A stretch of DNA of 40,830 nt from DASYVD01 sp050693035 (GCA_050693035.1 JBOGWB010000074.1:1-40830), one strand, 5' to 3'. Positions 1 to 8,549 are shown, counted from the stretch's first letter. Numbers and translations: made by a program. Notes: a model not told the origin generated them from the letters alone.

Positions 1-1258
1 CCCTGACAGCGTCTACGGTCCGCTCGATATCCGCGTCGGCGTGGGAGGTCGAGAGGAACCAGGCCTCGTAGCCGGACGGCGGCGGGTAGATCCCTCGCTC
101 CAACAGGGCATGGAACAGGCGGGCGTACCTGTCGTGGGCCGATCCGGCGGCATCCTCGAAAGCTCGGACCGCCCCGTCGGTGAAGAACAGCGAGAACAGA
201 GACTCCACGCGGTTGATGGTGTGAGGGATGCCCGCGCCCCCCAGGGCTTCGGCGATCCCCTCCACCAATGCGGTGGCGGTCTTCTCGAGCGCCGGGTAGG
301 GGTCCTGCTCGCGGATCAGCTCCAGCGCCGCCAGCCCCGCGGCCACCGCCACCGGGTTCCCGGAAAGCGTGCCGGCCTGGTACACGTCTCCGGCCGGCGC
401 CACTCGGTCCATGATCTCGGCTCGCCCGCCGTACGCGGCGCACGGGAATCCGCCTCCGATAATCTTCCCCAGCACCGTCAGGTCGGGGGCGACACCGTAC
501 AGGGCCTGCGCTCCCCCGCGGGCCAAACGGAACCCCGTGATGACCTCGTCGAAGACGAGCAGCGCGCCGTGCGCCGCGGTGCTCCGTCGCAGCGCGTCGA
601 GGAACCCCGGTCCCGGCGGGACCACCCCCATGTTCGCGGCCACCGGCTCGACCAGGACGCACGCGATCTGGTCTCCTGTGGCTTCGAAGGCTTCGGCGAC
701 CGCGTCGGCGTCGTTATACGGCAGCACCACGGTGTCGTGGGCGGCTCCCTCGGTGACTCCCGGGGTCGCCGGGAGACCGAACGTGGCGACGCCGGATCCT
801 GCCTTCGCCAGCAGCCCATCGGCGTGCCCGTGATAGCAGCCGGCGAACTTGATCACCCCGGCCCGGCCGGTGTACGCCCGGGCCAGCCGGACCGCGCTCA
901 TGGCCGCCTCGGTGCCCGAGCTGGTCAGCCGGACCATCTCCATCGATGGGACGGCGTCCACGATCTCCTCGGCCAACCGGACCTCGGCTTCCGTGGGCGC
1001 CCCGAACGATGTGCCCCGGGCGGCCGCGGAGACGGCGGCCCGAAGGATCTCGGGGTGAGCGTGTCCGAACATCAGCGCCCCCCACGACTGCACGTAGTCC
1101 ACATACCGCCGGCCGTCCGCATCCTCGATCGATCCCCCCTCGCCGGCCGCGATGAACACCGGCGTCCCCCCCACCGCGCCGAACGCGCGGACCGGGGAGT
1201 TCACACCGCCAGGGATCACCGCCCGGGCTCGATCGAACAGCTCCTCCGACCGAGTCAT
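1..1258 (-). CDS. hemL: Glutamate-1-semialdehyde 2,1-aminomutase (C-terminus cut by window edge)
   Basis: PLP enzyme that converts glutamate-1-semialdehyde to 5-aminolevulinate, the second step of the C5 route to haem. The minus frame from the ATG at 1258 begins MTRSEELFDRARAVIPGGVN and continues with SPVRAFGAVGGTPVFI. It then shows FGHAHPE, the phosphate-binding SSGTEAAM, GCYHGHADGLL, VFDEVITGFR and the PLP-lysine region AGTLSGNPVAVAAG, in the order usual for HemL. About 420 residues are visible before the left edge, so only the last residues are missing. A GGAGGA sequence lies upstream of the start. HemA, which makes its substrate, is encoded in the rex-hem operon 5 kb away on the same strand. 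The two plus-strand genes at 1298-2226 separate hemL from that operon, so it needs its own promoter. Confidence 0.96.
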   Translation of the reverse strand, partial: MTRSEELFDRARAVIPGGVNSPVRAFGAVGGTPVFIAAGEGGSIEDADGRRYVDYVQSWGALMFGHAHPEILRAAVSAAARGTSFGAPTEAEVRLAEEIVDAVPSMEMVRLTSSGTEAAMSAVRLARAYTGRAGVIKFAGCYHGHADGLLAKAGSGVATFGLPATPGVTEGAAHDTVVLPYNDADAVAEAFEATGDQIACVLVEPVAANMGVVPPGPGFLDALRRSTAAHGALLVFDEVITGFRLARGGAQALYGVAPDLTVLGKIIGGGFPCAAYGGRAEIMDRVAPAGDVYQAGTLSGNPVAVAAGLAALELIREQDPYPALEKTATALVEGIAEALGGAGIPHTINRVESLFSLFFTDGAVRAFEDAAGSAHDRYARLFHALLERGIYPPPSGYEAWFLSTSHADADIERTVDAVR

Positions 1259-1297
1259 CCGGCTATCCTCCGGCCATCCGAATCGAGGAGGCTGGCA

Positions 1298-1714
1298 ATG
1301 AGGCTGCGATTCCCACAGGACAGGGGAGCGGACCGCCACCCCGTGAACCTCCGCCACTTCGGCCAACGCACCCGCGGGGAGCGAGTGGCCGATACTCTCA
1401 CCGGCGCAGTCGGGTCGTGGCCGTTCATCATCATCCAGTCGCTGCTCCTGGCCGCGTGGATCGTGGCCAACGGCATCCTGATCGGTCACCTGCTCGGTGG
1501 GGAGCCGTTCGACCCCTACCCGTTCATTCTCCTGAACTTAGTCCTCTCGTTCCAGGCGGCGTATACCGGCCCAGTGGTCATGATGAGCCAGAACCGGCAG
1601 ACGGCGAAGGACCGGGACGAGGCCGAGCACGACTACGACGTGAACCGGGAGGCGCTGGACCGCTTGAAGCGGCTGGAGGAGCGGCTCGACCGCCTGGTAG
1701 AACTGGCGCAGTGA
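1298..1714 (+). CDS. DUF1003 family membrane protein
   Basis: Short integral membrane protein of about 138 residues. After a basic N-terminus there are two hydrophobic stretches (roughly residues 44-65 and 74-95). The hallmark FDPYPFILLNLVLSFQAAY is followed by MMSQNRQ and a charged C-terminal coiled-coil tail, the typical DUF1003 architecture. The family has no established biochemical function. The ATG at 1298 is chosen because GAGGAGG stands just upstream and the domain begins soon after. Its stop overlaps the start of the DinB gene in a TGATG junction, so the two are probably co-translated. It is divergent from hemL with only 39 bases between the starts. Confidence 0.85.
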   Translation: MRLRFPQDRGADRHPVNLRHFGQRTRGERVADTLTGAVGSWPFIIIQSLLLAAWIVANGILIGHLLGGEPFDPYPFILLNLVLSFQAAYTGPVVMMSQNRQTAKDRDEAEHDYDVNREALDRLKRLEERLDRLVELAQ

Positions 1715-2226
1715 TGAACGATGTCTTGCTCGATGCCTTCCGGCACAACGCCTGGGCTACCCGGGAGCTCCTGTCGTTTTGCCGGGCCCTCGATTCCGAG
1801 CAACTGGACGCCACCGCGGTGGGAACCTACGGAGGCGTTCGCGAGACGATCCAGCACCTCCTCGAGGGAGAGGCGTATTACTCGTGGCGGCTATCGGGGG
1901 ATGCTCCGGCGTGGTGGAACATGGGCGAGCTGCCTGCCGCCGGCCTCACCGAGCTGGAGGCGTGGAACGAGGAGATGTCTCAGGTCTGGGAGTCCATGCT
2001 GGCGCGGCCCCTGGATCCGGAGGCGTGGGTCTCCGACACCGACGAGGACGGGTCAGAGTGCCGGGCCACTGTCGGAGTGATCGTCGCCCAGGTCCTGAAT
2101 CACGGGAACGAGCACCGGAGCCAGGTGAACACCATCCTCACCACGCTGGGGCTCGAACCGCCGGACGTGCAAGCCTGGGCCTACGGCGTCGCCGCCGGCC
2201 GCCACGTCGAGCGGCCACCCGAATAG
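1714..2226 (+). CDS. DinB family protein (putative metal-dependent hydrolase/transferase fold)
   Basis: A protein of 170 residues resembling the DinB/YfiT four-helix bundle superfamily, which includes mycothiol- and bacillithiol-dependent enzymes. It starts MNDVLLDAFRHNAWATRELL, and the usual DinB metal-site histidines can be placed in IQHLLEGE (about residue 48) and LNHGNEHRSQVN (about residues 129-133). The ATG overlaps the DUF1003 stop codon, which fixes both the start and the operon arrangement. A mycothiol-dependent role is conceivable because the window also encodes an MshA homologue, but nothing in the sequence proves it. The gene ends 8 bases before the convergent hemB stop. Confidence 0.8.
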   Translation: MNDVLLDAFRHNAWATRELLSFCRALDSEQLDATAVGTYGGVRETIQHLLEGEAYYSWRLSGDAPAWWNMGELPAAGLTELEAWNEEMSQVWESMLARPLDPEAWVSDTDEDGSECRATVGVIVAQVLNHGNEHRSQVNTILTTLGLEPPDVQAWAYGVAAGRHVERPPE

Positions 2227-2234
2227 CCGCCGTT

Positions 2235-3212
2235 TCAGCCGAGCCAGTCCGCCGCTTCCTTGGCGTGATAGGTGAGGATCAGGTCGGCGCCGGCGCGGCG
2301 GATCGCGGTGAGTACCTCCAACGTCGCCTGCCGCCCGTCGATCCACCCCCGTTCCGCCGCCGCCTTCACCATGGCGTACTCCCCCGACACGTTGTAAGCG
2401 GCGATGGGGAAGCCGGTCGCTTCCTTGGCCGTGCGGACGATGTCCAGGTACGGCAGCGCCGGCTTCACCATCACGACGTCCGCACCCTCGAGGATGTCCT
2501 GACGGACCTCGCGGAGAGCCTCGTCGGCGTTGGCTGGGTCCATCTGGTGAGAGCGGCGGTCGCCGAACCGAGGGGCGCCCTCCGCGGCCTCCCGGAAGGG
2601 CCCGTAGAACGCCGAGGCGAACTTGGCGGCGTAGGCGAGGATGCCGGTGTCCGTGAAGCCGCGCTCGTCGAGCGCGGCGCGGATCGCGGCCACCTGCCCA
2701 TCCATCATCCCCGAGGGCGCGACCAGGTCGGCGCCGGCCGCCGCTTGGGACACCGCGATCCGCCGATAGAGTTCCACCGTCCGGTCGTTGTCTGTGGTGT
2801 CGCCTCCGGTGAAGACGCCGCAATGCCCATGGTCCGTGTACTCACAGAGGCACAGGTCGGCGAAGAGGATCGCGGCGTCCCCGACCTCCTCCCGGACGGC
2901 GTGCAGAGCTTGCTGCGCGATGCCGTCCTCGTTCCAGGCCTCACTCCCCTCAGCGTCTTTCCGCTCCGGGATGCCGAACACCACCAGCGCCGACACGCCC
3001 TTCTCGATGATCTCCCGAGCCTCCTTCCGGAGCGTTTCCAGGGTGTGCTGGACGTGCCCGGGCATCGAGGAAATCGGCACCGGCTCGTCGATGCCCTCCT
3101 TGACGAAGAGCGGCGCAACGAGGTGCCGGGGCGACAGGTCGGTCTCACGTATGAGGGCCCTGAGGACCTCGGTCCGCCGCAGCCGGCGCGATCTGTGCTG
3201 AGGAAAGCTCAC
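2235..3212 (-). CDS. hemB: Porphobilinogen synthase (delta-aminolevulinic acid dehydratase)
   Basis: Condenses two 5-aminolevulinate molecules into porphobilinogen in the cytoplasm. Visible hallmarks are LVAPLFVKEG near the N-terminus, the cysteine-rich metal site LCLCEYTDHGHCG (C-x-C with a third Cys, so a zinc type), APSGMMDGQV, the lysine strands AYAAKFASAFYGPFR and MVKPALPYLD, and YNVSGEYAM. A longer reading frame reaches 3320, but it would overlap hemD by about 100 bases. The GTG at 3212, reading VSFPQHRSRRLRRTEVLR, sits 10 bases after the hemD stop and gives the family's usual length of about 325 residues. Last gene of the rex-hemA-hemC-hemD-hemB series. Confidence 0.96.
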   Translation of the reverse strand: MSFPQHRSRRLRRTEVLRALIRETDLSPRHLVAPLFVKEGIDEPVPISSMPGHVQHTLETLRKEAREIIEKGVSALVVFGIPERKDAEGSEAWNEDGIAQQALHAVREEVGDAAILFADLCLCEYTDHGHCGVFTGGDTTDNDRTVELYRRIAVSQAAAGADLVAPSGMMDGQVAAIRAALDERGFTDTGILAYAAKFASAFYGPFREAAEGAPRFGDRRSHQMDPANADEALREVRQDILEGADVVMVKPALPYLDIVRTAKEATGFPIAAYNVSGEYAMVKAAAERGWIDGRQATLEVLTAIRRAGADLILTYHAKEAADWLG

Positions 3213-3222
3213 GGCACCGATG

Positions 3223-4011
3223 TTAGCGCGGAGAAGGACGAGGCCGCCTCGCTCGGCGGTCGACGAGGAGGGCGCGTTCGACGGCGGAAACGACGCCTTC
3301 GACCGTGTGTGGGCGGGCAACCTGATCGACGCGGAAGCCGGCTTCTCGGGCAGCGCGGGCGGTGACCGGCCCGATGCACACCACCTTCGGGCCCTTCACC
3401 ACGCCTGCCAGGCGGGTGAAGCCTCGAACCGTCGACGCCGACGTGAAAGCGATGGCATCCACTCCTCCGTCATCGAGGGCCCGGCGCGCCTCAGCAGGGA
3501 GCGACGAGGGGATGACGGTTCGGTAGGCCGTCGCGCGCACGGGGGTCCAGCCCTTCCTGCGGAGAGCCTCCTCGAGATCCGGGGTGGCGATGTCCGCGCG
3601 GGGCAGCAATACCCTTCCCTCGCCCCGCGGAAACTCCCTGCCGAGCGCCGCGGTGGTGAAGGTCTGCGGGACCAGATCGGGCTCCTGCCCGTGGCCGCGC
3701 AGCGCCCGCGCCGTGCCCTCCCCGATGGCGGCGACTCGGGTGGCGATCCCCGCAACTCGGAGGGTCCGCGCGCGGGCGTACCAAATCTCCACCGTCTTCG
3801 GGCTGGTGAACACCACCCAGGGGAACCTGCCATCGGACGCCGCGCCGATCGCGCGGTCCAGCGCACCGCCTGGGACTTCCTCGAGCCGGATGGTGGGAGC
3901 CTCGATCGCCGTCGCCCCTCGAGCCCGCAACAGGTCGATGAGTCTCCCCGCCCGCTCCTCCGGCCGCGTCACGAGGATCGTGCGGCCCGTGAGGGAGCCG
4001 GGAGGGCTCAC
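3223..4011 (-). CDS. hemD: Uroporphyrinogen-III synthase
   Basis: Cyclises hydroxymethylbilane to uroporphyrinogen III with inversion of ring D. The family diverges strongly in sequence. The recognisable parts are the N-terminal ILVTRPEERAGRLIDLLRARG, the hinge region FTSPKTVEIWY, and FTSASTVRGF with VCIGPVTARAAREAG towards the C-terminus, which form the two-domain HemD fold. About 262 residues, normal for a stand-alone enzyme; no SAM methyltransferase fusion is present. The GTG start overlaps the hemC stop in a GTGA junction, indicating translational coupling. Confidence 0.92.
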   Translation of the reverse strand: MSPPGSLTGRTILVTRPEERAGRLIDLLRARGATAIEAPTIRLEEVPGGALDRAIGAASDGRFPWVVFTSPKTVEIWYARARTLRVAGIATRVAAIGEGTARALRGHGQEPDLVPQTFTTAALGREFPRGEGRVLLPRADIATPDLEEALRRKGWTPVRATAYRTVIPSSLPAEARRALDDGGVDAIAFTSASTVRGFTRLAGVVKGPKVVCIGPVTARAAREAGFRVDQVARPHTVEGVVSAVERALLVDRRARRPRPSPR

Positions 4012-4898
4012 GAGCCGGCCTCCTCCAGGATCTTCCCCGCGCCCGCCTGCAGCAGCGTGTCCGCAGCCTCCCCCGCGGCTTCCTCAGGCGTGACCGCTTC
4101 CACCTGGGCCCACAACAGCTCCGATCCGTCCGGCCTCGCCACGACGGCCAACAGACGAACACGCGCCTCTCGCCACTCCGCGTATGCGCCCAGCGGGAGC
4201 CGGCATCCTCCGCCCAGGGACACGACCAGCCGCCGCTCGGTCTCGAAGGCCGCGCGAGACGGCGTGTGGTCGATGTTCGACGCTAGGTCTGCGCCGTCGC
4301 TGCCGACCCGGGCCTGGACGGCCAGGGCTCCCTGTCCCGGCGCCGGAACCATCTCCTCCACCGGCAGCGGCACCGCATGACTCGGCTCGATCCCCAGCCT
4401 CGTGAGGCCCGCCCCCGCCAGCACCAGCGCGTCGACCGCACCCTCCTGCATCTTGCGCAGGCGGGTGTCCACGTTCCCCCGGACGTCCCGGACCTCCAGG
4501 CCCGGGCGGGACCGTCGGAGCAGGGCTTGTCGGCGGAGGCTCGACGTCCCCACCACGTCGCCCTCTCTCACTTGGGGCTCCCGGCTCACCAGCACGTCGT
4601 AGGGGACGTTCCGCTCCGGCACGGCCGCCACGACGATGCCGTCCTGATCCTCGGAGGGGAGATCCTTGGCGGAGTGGACGGCCAGGTCGACGTCCCCACG
4701 CGCCAGCGCCGCGGAGATCTCCGCCACGAAGAGCCCCTTCACGCCGGCGGGAGATTCCTTCGGGGAGGCTCCGCGATCTCCCGCGGTGACGATGGTGACG
4801 ATCTCCGGCTCAGCCCCGGCCTTCCCGAGCAGCGTGGCTACCTCTCCCGCCTGGGCCAGAGCGAGCCTCGACCCCCTGGTGCCGATGCGAAGCCGCAC
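4008..4898 (-). CDS. hemC: Hydroxymethylbilane synthase (porphobilinogen deaminase)
   Basis: Polymerises four porphobilinogens into hydroxymethylbilane. It begins VRLRIGTRGSRLALAQAG and contains HSAKDLPSEDQDGI, SSLRRQALLRRSRPGLEVRD, RGNVDTRLRKM and the dipyrromethane-cofactor cysteine in LGGGCRLPLGAYAEW, all diagnostic. The reading frame is open to 4976, but the GTG at 4898 lies 4 bases after the hemA stop and matches the family N-terminus, so it is used here. About 296 residues, slightly shorter than E. coli HemC but normal for actinobacteria. The stop is shared with the hemD start. Confidence 0.96.
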   Translation of the reverse strand: MRLRIGTRGSRLALAQAGEVATLLGKAGAEPEIVTIVTAGDRGASPKESPAGVKGLFVAEISAALARGDVDLAVHSAKDLPSEDQDGIVVAAVPERNVPYDVLVSREPQVREGDVVGTSSLRRQALLRRSRPGLEVRDVRGNVDTRLRKMQEGAVDALVLAGAGLTRLGIEPSHAVPLPVEEMVPAPGQGALAVQARVGSDGADLASNIDHTPSRAAFETERRLVVSLGGGCRLPLGAYAEWREARVRLLAVVARPDGSELLWAQVEAVTPEEAAGEAADTLLQAGAGKILEEAGS

Positions 4899-4902
4899 GG
4901 AA

Positions 4903-6171
4903 CTAGTCTCCGACGTCCAGGCCGAACAGTTCGGCGAGGGCCCGGGCCTGAGCTTCCCCCTCCGCCGTGCCCGCACCCGCCTTCAGCCGGACCACTGGGT
5001 CGTGGAGGAGCTTGGCAACGATGCCGGCGGCCAGGGCCTCGACAGCCTGACGCTCCCGATCCGACAGGTCTCGCAGCCGCGAAGCGAGGCGCCGGAGCTC
5101 CAGGGCCCGGACCTCATCGCCCCGGTCATGCAGGGCCTTGATCAGGGGCGCCAGCCTCGCCTCGCGTTGCCGGCGTCCGAACCGCCTGGTCTCCTCGGCC
5201 ACGATGGCCGCAACCCGCTCCACCTCGGCCCGGAGCTCGCCCTGACGCTCTGCGAGCACTTCGCGGAGGTCGTCGATGTCGGCGACCCGCACGCCGGGGA
5301 GGTCTCCTGCACCCGGATCGACGTCTCGGGGGACCGCCAGGTCCAACAGGAACAGCGGTCCCTTCCGCCCGGCGGTGGCCCGTTCCACCATCCCCCGATG
5401 GAGCACCAGCCCGGTGGCGCCGGTCGAGGTGACCACCAGATCGGCGGTGGACATCGCCGCGGTCAGGTGTTCGAGAGATCCGTGCGCACCTCCCACCTTC
5501 CCGGCCAGCCGGGCGGCGCGCTCGGGGGTTCGGTTCAGAACCGTCACCGGGTCCACGCCTCGGTCCCGGAGAGACCGGATGGCCAGCGCGCTCATCTCTC
5601 CCGCCCCGACCACCAGCACCGAGCGCCCACCCAGGCCCCCGAGATGCTCGGCCGCCAGGCGGGCCCCCGCCTCCACGAACGCCGCAGGGCTCGCCCCGAT
5701 GCCGGTCTCCCGCCGGGCCCGCCGACCGACCCGCAACGCTTCTCGGAACAGGCTCGCCAGGTCCGGCCCGGCCGCCCCCTCGGCCTCCGCCGCACGGAAC
5801 GCCTGGCGCACCTGCGAATGGATCTGGGGCTCGCCCACGACCATGGAGTCGATGCCGGAGGCCACGGAGAAGAGGTGCTCGGCAGCATCCTCCTCGTAAT
5901 GGGCGTAGAGGGGGTCGGCGAACTCATCCGCGGGGACCTCACGCGACTCCGAGAGGAACCGCTTCAGGTCAAGGAACCCCTGGTGGTAACGAGGGACCTC
6001 TGCGTAGACCTCCACCCGGTTGCAGGTGGAAAGGATGATGGACCCTTCCACGGCCTCCAGGCGCGTCAGGTGATGGTAGGCCTTCGGCAGGTCTGCCTGG
6101 GAGAACGACAGCCGCTCCAAGAGCTCGACCGGCGCCCGGCGATAGGACACTCCTAGAGCCAGGACCGGCAT
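4903..6171 (-). CDS. hemA: Glutamyl-tRNA reductase
   Basis: NADPH-dependent reduction of glutamyl-tRNA(Glu) to glutamate-1-semialdehyde, the first and usually controlled step of the C5 haem pathway. The N-terminal domain has LALGVSYRRAPVELLERLSF and the catalytic cysteine at about residue 50 in LSTCNRVEVYAE. The dinucleotide fold reads VLVVGAGEMSALAIRSL, and LLDLAVPRDVDP and a long helical dimerisation domain follow. The 422 residues are full length. The ATG at 6171 gives exactly the family N-terminus. Rex is encoded 21 bases upstream, the arrangement also known in Streptomyces, which suggests redox control of haem synthesis. Confidence 0.97.
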   Translation of the reverse strand: MPVLALGVSYRRAPVELLERLSFSQADLPKAYHHLTRLEAVEGSIILSTCNRVEVYAEVPRYHQGFLDLKRFLSESREVPADEFADPLYAHYEEDAAEHLFSVASGIDSMVVGEPQIHSQVRQAFRAAEAEGAAGPDLASLFREALRVGRRARRETGIGASPAAFVEAGARLAAEHLGGLGGRSVLVVGAGEMSALAIRSLRDRGVDPVTVLNRTPERAARLAGKVGGAHGSLEHLTAAMSTADLVVTSTGATGLVLHRGMVERATAGRKGPLFLLDLAVPRDVDPGAGDLPGVRVADIDDLREVLAERQGELRAEVERVAAIVAEETRRFGRRQREARLAPLIKALHDRGDEVRALELRRLASRLRDLSDRERQAVEALAAGIVAKLLHDPVVRLKAGAGTAEGEAQARALAELFGLDVGD

Positions 6172-6192
6172 GCACCCTCCGGGTTCATCCGT

Positions 6193-6927
6193 TCAGCGTA
6201 CCGGCTCCAGGCGCCCTTCCGTCTTTCCCTTTCCAGTGGGCTTCGGCGGCCGGTCCGCCGACTTGGCCAGAGCCTTGCCGCGACGGACGTCGGCCAGGGC
6301 GGCTTTCCGCTGCTCGTAGAAGGCCAGGATCTGGAGCTCGAGGGAGAGGTCCACCTTCCGCACCGACACGTGAGACGGCACGTTGATGTGGGCCGGAGCG
6401 AAGTTGAGGATCGAACGGATGCCCGCATCCACCATGCGATCGGCCACCTCCTGGGCGGCACCAGCCGGCGTGCAGATCATCCCGATGGCCACCTCGTGGT
6501 GCTGGACAAGGGCGGGCATATCCTCGACCGAGCCGATCTCCACGCCTTCCACAGGCTCCCCGAGCTTCTCAGGATCGATGTCGACCAGCGCCACGATGCG
6601 GAAGCCCCGCTCGCTGAATCCTCGGTACCGCGCCAGCGCGTGGCCCAGGTTTCCGATCCCGGCGATGAGCACCGGCCAATCCTGGGTCAGGCCCAGCTCG
6701 CGGCGCACTTGATGGATCAGGTAGGCCACGTCGTACCCCACGCCGCGGGTCCCGTAGGAGCCGAGATAGGACAGGTCCTTGCGGACCTTGGCCGAGTTCA
6801 CCCCGGCGGCCTGGGCGAGGCTCTCGGACGAGATGGTGCTCCTTCCTGTCTCCACCATCTCGACGAGCGCTCGCAGGTAGACGGGAAGACGCCCCACGGT
6901 CGCCTCTGGGATGGGGCGTGACCTCAC
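6193..6927 (-). CDS. rex: Redox-sensing transcriptional repressor Rex
   Basis: Homodimeric repressor that senses the NADH/NAD+ ratio. The N-terminal winged helix is seen in IPEATVGRLPVYLRALVEM and SSESLAQAAGVNSAKVRKDL. The Rossmann domain follows with LIAGIGNLGHALARYRGF and the NAD-specific acidic strand IVALVDIDPEKLG. The C-terminal swapped helix is ELQILAFYEQRK, after which comes a lysine-rich tail of about 25 residues. The start is a GTG at 6927. The consensus-like promoter at 6963-6991 lies upstream. Rex normally binds TTGTGAANNNNTTCACAA-like sites; I do not find a good one here, only a short GCAC-GATA-GTGC palindrome at the expected transcription start, so autoregulation is possible but unproven. 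Confidence 0.95.
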   Translation of the reverse strand: MRSRPIPEATVGRLPVYLRALVEMVETGRSTISSESLAQAAGVNSAKVRKDLSYLGSYGTRGVGYDVAYLIHQVRRELGLTQDWPVLIAGIGNLGHALARYRGFSERGFRIVALVDIDPEKLGEPVEGVEIGSVEDMPALVQHHEVAIGMICTPAGAAQEVADRMVDAGIRSILNFAPAHINVPSHVSVRKVDLSLELQILAFYEQRKAALADVRRGKALAKSADRPPKPTGKGKTEGRLEPVR

Positions 6928-6962
6928 GGGCGCACCCTGGGAGGGACCTGCACGATAGTGCG

Positions 6963-6991
6963 ATTGTATCCCTGGTAGGACGCGTTCTCAA
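6963..6991 (-). promoter_or_regulatory. Sigma-70-type promoter of the rex-hem operon
   Basis: Reading the minus strand, TTGAGA (plus positions 6986-6991) is followed after exactly 17 bases by TACAAT (6963-6968). It lies in the gap between the glutaredoxin stop and the rex GTG, which is 35 bases further on. A short palindrome GCACGATAGTGC (6950-6961) overlaps the predicted initiation point and might be an operator. Confidence 0.65.
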
Positions 6992-6995
6992 ATTC

Positions 6996-7244
6996 TCAAG
7001 CTCCCGGGTGGGGGGAGGTCACCAGGGCCCGGAGGCGCTCGGGATCGACGTGGAGCTCGAATTGCTCCCGGCCGCCCACCACGACGACGGGGATGCGGAC
7101 CCCGTAGTCGCGCTCGAGGGCGTCGTCCCCGTCGATCAGCACCTCCTCGTAGTCGAACGGGACCTGTTCCCGAACCCCCAGGATCACCTCGCGGGCCGTG
7201 TCGCACAGGCCGCACGTCCGGCGGGAGTACATCTGGACCTCCAT
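6996..7244 (-). CDS. Glutaredoxin-like thiol-disulfide protein
   Basis: An 82-residue thioredoxin-fold protein with the redox motif C11-G-L-C14 after the first beta strand (MEVQMYSRRTCGLCDTAR), the cis-proline segment VRIPVVVV and a C-terminal helix. This matches the short glutaredoxin family encoded upstream of hemA in actinobacteria (Rv0508 in M. tuberculosis, from memory). It could act with mycothiol rather than glutathione. It is the first minus-strand gene before rex, but a separate promoter lies between the two. It is divergent from the ECF sigma gene with only 34 bases between the starts. Confidence 0.85.
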   Translation of the reverse strand: MEVQMYSRRTCGLCDTAREVILGVREQVPFDYEEVLIDGDDALERDYGVRIPVVVVGGREQFELHVDPERLRALVTSPHPGA

Positions 7245-7278
7245 GGTCGAAATCCTAGCGGGAGGGCATACTTCGCTG

Positions 7279-7824
7279 GTGGCCGAGACCGACCTCGAGC
7301 TGGCCCGCCGGGTAGCCGACCGCGACCCCTCGGCTTTCGAGGAGTTGTACCGGCGATACTCCGCGCCCGCCTACGGCCTGGCACTAAGGGTGCTCCGGGA
7401 GGCGCCCCTGGCGCAGGACGTCGTGCACGAGGCATTCATGGCGGTGTGGAGCGCCCCGGAAGCCTACGATCCCGCCCGGGGCCAGTTCCGGACGTTCTTC
7501 CTCTCCCTGGTGCACCACCGAGCGGTCGACGCCGTCCGCCGGGAGAGTCGCCTCCGAGAGCGAGACCGCCGCCTGAACCTCGAGGACCCACCCGACGAAG
7601 ACATAGGCGAGGCCGTCGCGCTCGAGGCTGACCTCGCCGAGAGGCGGCGCGAGGTCCTCGAGGCCCTGCGGGCAATCCCAGAGGACCAGCGACGGGTGGT
7701 GGAGCTCATGTACTTCCATGGATGGACCCAGGCCCGGATCGCCCGGGAGACCGGTGTGCCGCTGGGGACGGTCAAGACCCGCGCCTTCGCCGCGATCCGG
7801 AAGCTCAGGCAGGCCCTCACATGA
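7279..7824 (+). CDS. ECF-type RNA polymerase sigma factor
   Basis: Alternative sigma factor with only regions 2 and 4. Region 2 runs from FEELYRRYSAPAYGLALRVL through AQDVVHEAFMAVW to FFLSLVHHRAVDAVRRE. Region 4 contains IPEDQRRVVELMYFHGW and the helix-turn-helix TQARIARETGVPLGTVKTR. The frame is open further upstream, but the GTG at 7279 (VAETDLELARRVADRD) matches family N-termini. CATACT ends 6 bases before it, which would suit a leaderless transcript. The stop overlaps the start of the anti-sigma gene, so this is a classical sigma/anti-sigma pair resembling the SigK/RskA group. Confidence 0.92.
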   Translation: MAETDLELARRVADRDPSAFEELYRRYSAPAYGLALRVLREAPLAQDVVHEAFMAVWSAPEAYDPARGQFRTFFLSLVHHRAVDAVRRESRLRERDRRLNLEDPPDEDIGEAVALEADLAERRREVLEALRAIPEDQRRVVELMYFHGWTQARIARETGVPLGTVKTRAFAAIRKLRQALT

Positions 7825-8549
7825 CGTGGGACCACGCCCGGGTCGAGGACCTCCTGGCCGGGCACGCCCTGGGCGTCCTGGATCCGGACGAGGCCGCCCT
7901 GGCCGAGCGGGCCCTGGTCGAGCACGTCCCCGAGTGCGCGCGGTGCCGGCGGGCCCTGGGGGCGTACGAAGCCCTGGCCGGGGACCTGGCGCTGGCGGCC
8001 AACCCCACGGTTCCGCCTGGAAGGCTGCGCTGGCGGCTCATCCGGTCCGTCCGCCGCTCGGCGCCGCGGCCGGCCGCGGCCTTCCCGCGATGGTTGGGGG
8101 CGGCGGCTGCGCTCCTCGCGGTGGCCCTCCTGAGCGCCTGGAACCTCTTCGTGGCGGGGCGACTGCAACGGGCCGAGTCCCTGCAGGTCCTCATGGTCGA
8201 GGCCGTCGCGGCGGTGGGACGCCCCGACGCCTCCGTGGTCCCGATGCAGGGCGCAGCCGGGGTTCGCGCAGCGATGATCTACGTCCGCGACCGGCACGAG
8301 GCGTACTTCGTGGCTTCCGGACTCCCCGAGCTGGACGGCGACTACCAGCTGTGGCTCGTGGGGCCGGGGGGCTGGGTCTCGTTGGGAACGTTCGACCCTC
8401 AAGGAGGCATCGCCCTCCTCCGCTCCACCGCCGAGGCCGACGACGTCCGCGAGGTGGTGGTCACCGAAGAGCCGGACGGCGGCAGCGACCGGCCCTCGGG
8501 CCAGCGCGTGGTGAGCGCGGAGATCTCTCGAGACGAGGACGGGGGCTAG
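7821..8549 (+). CDS. Membrane anti-sigma factor with zinc-binding ASD and RskA-type C-terminus
   Basis: A protein of 242 residues that probably holds the upstream ECF sigma factor at the membrane. The N-terminal anti-sigma domain carries the zinc motif H35-VPE-C39-AR-C42. A single transmembrane helix follows at about residues 92-112. The extracytoplasmic domain contains AAMIYVRDRHEAYFVASGLPEL and YQLWLVGPGGWVSLGTF, typical of the RskA C-terminal family. The ATG overlaps the sigma stop codon in an ATGA junction. It ends in a CTAG shared with the convergent gene at 8546. The signal it senses is not visible from sequence. Confidence 0.9.
   Translation: MTWDHARVEDLLAGHALGVLDPDEAALAERALVEHVPECARCRRALGAYEALAGDLALAANPTVPPGRLRWRLIRSVRRSAPRPAAAFPRWLGAAAALLAVALLSAWNLFVAGRLQRAESLQVLMVEAVAAVGRPDASVVPMQGAAGVRAAMIYVRDRHEAYFVASGLPELDGDYQLWLVGPGGWVSLGTFDPQGGIALLRSTAEADDVREVVVTEEPDGGSDRPSGQRVVSAEISRDEDGG

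Noticed and set aside
41..1297. Long open frame on the plus strand opposite hemL
   Set aside because: It is antisense to clear HemL motifs and its translation is a Gly/Arg/His-rich composition without any family; only its 3' end from 1298 (DUF1003) is real.
6950..6961. Rex operator
   Set aside because: GCACGATAGTGC is palindromic but does not match the TTGTGAANNNNTTCACAA type; kept only as a possible operator.
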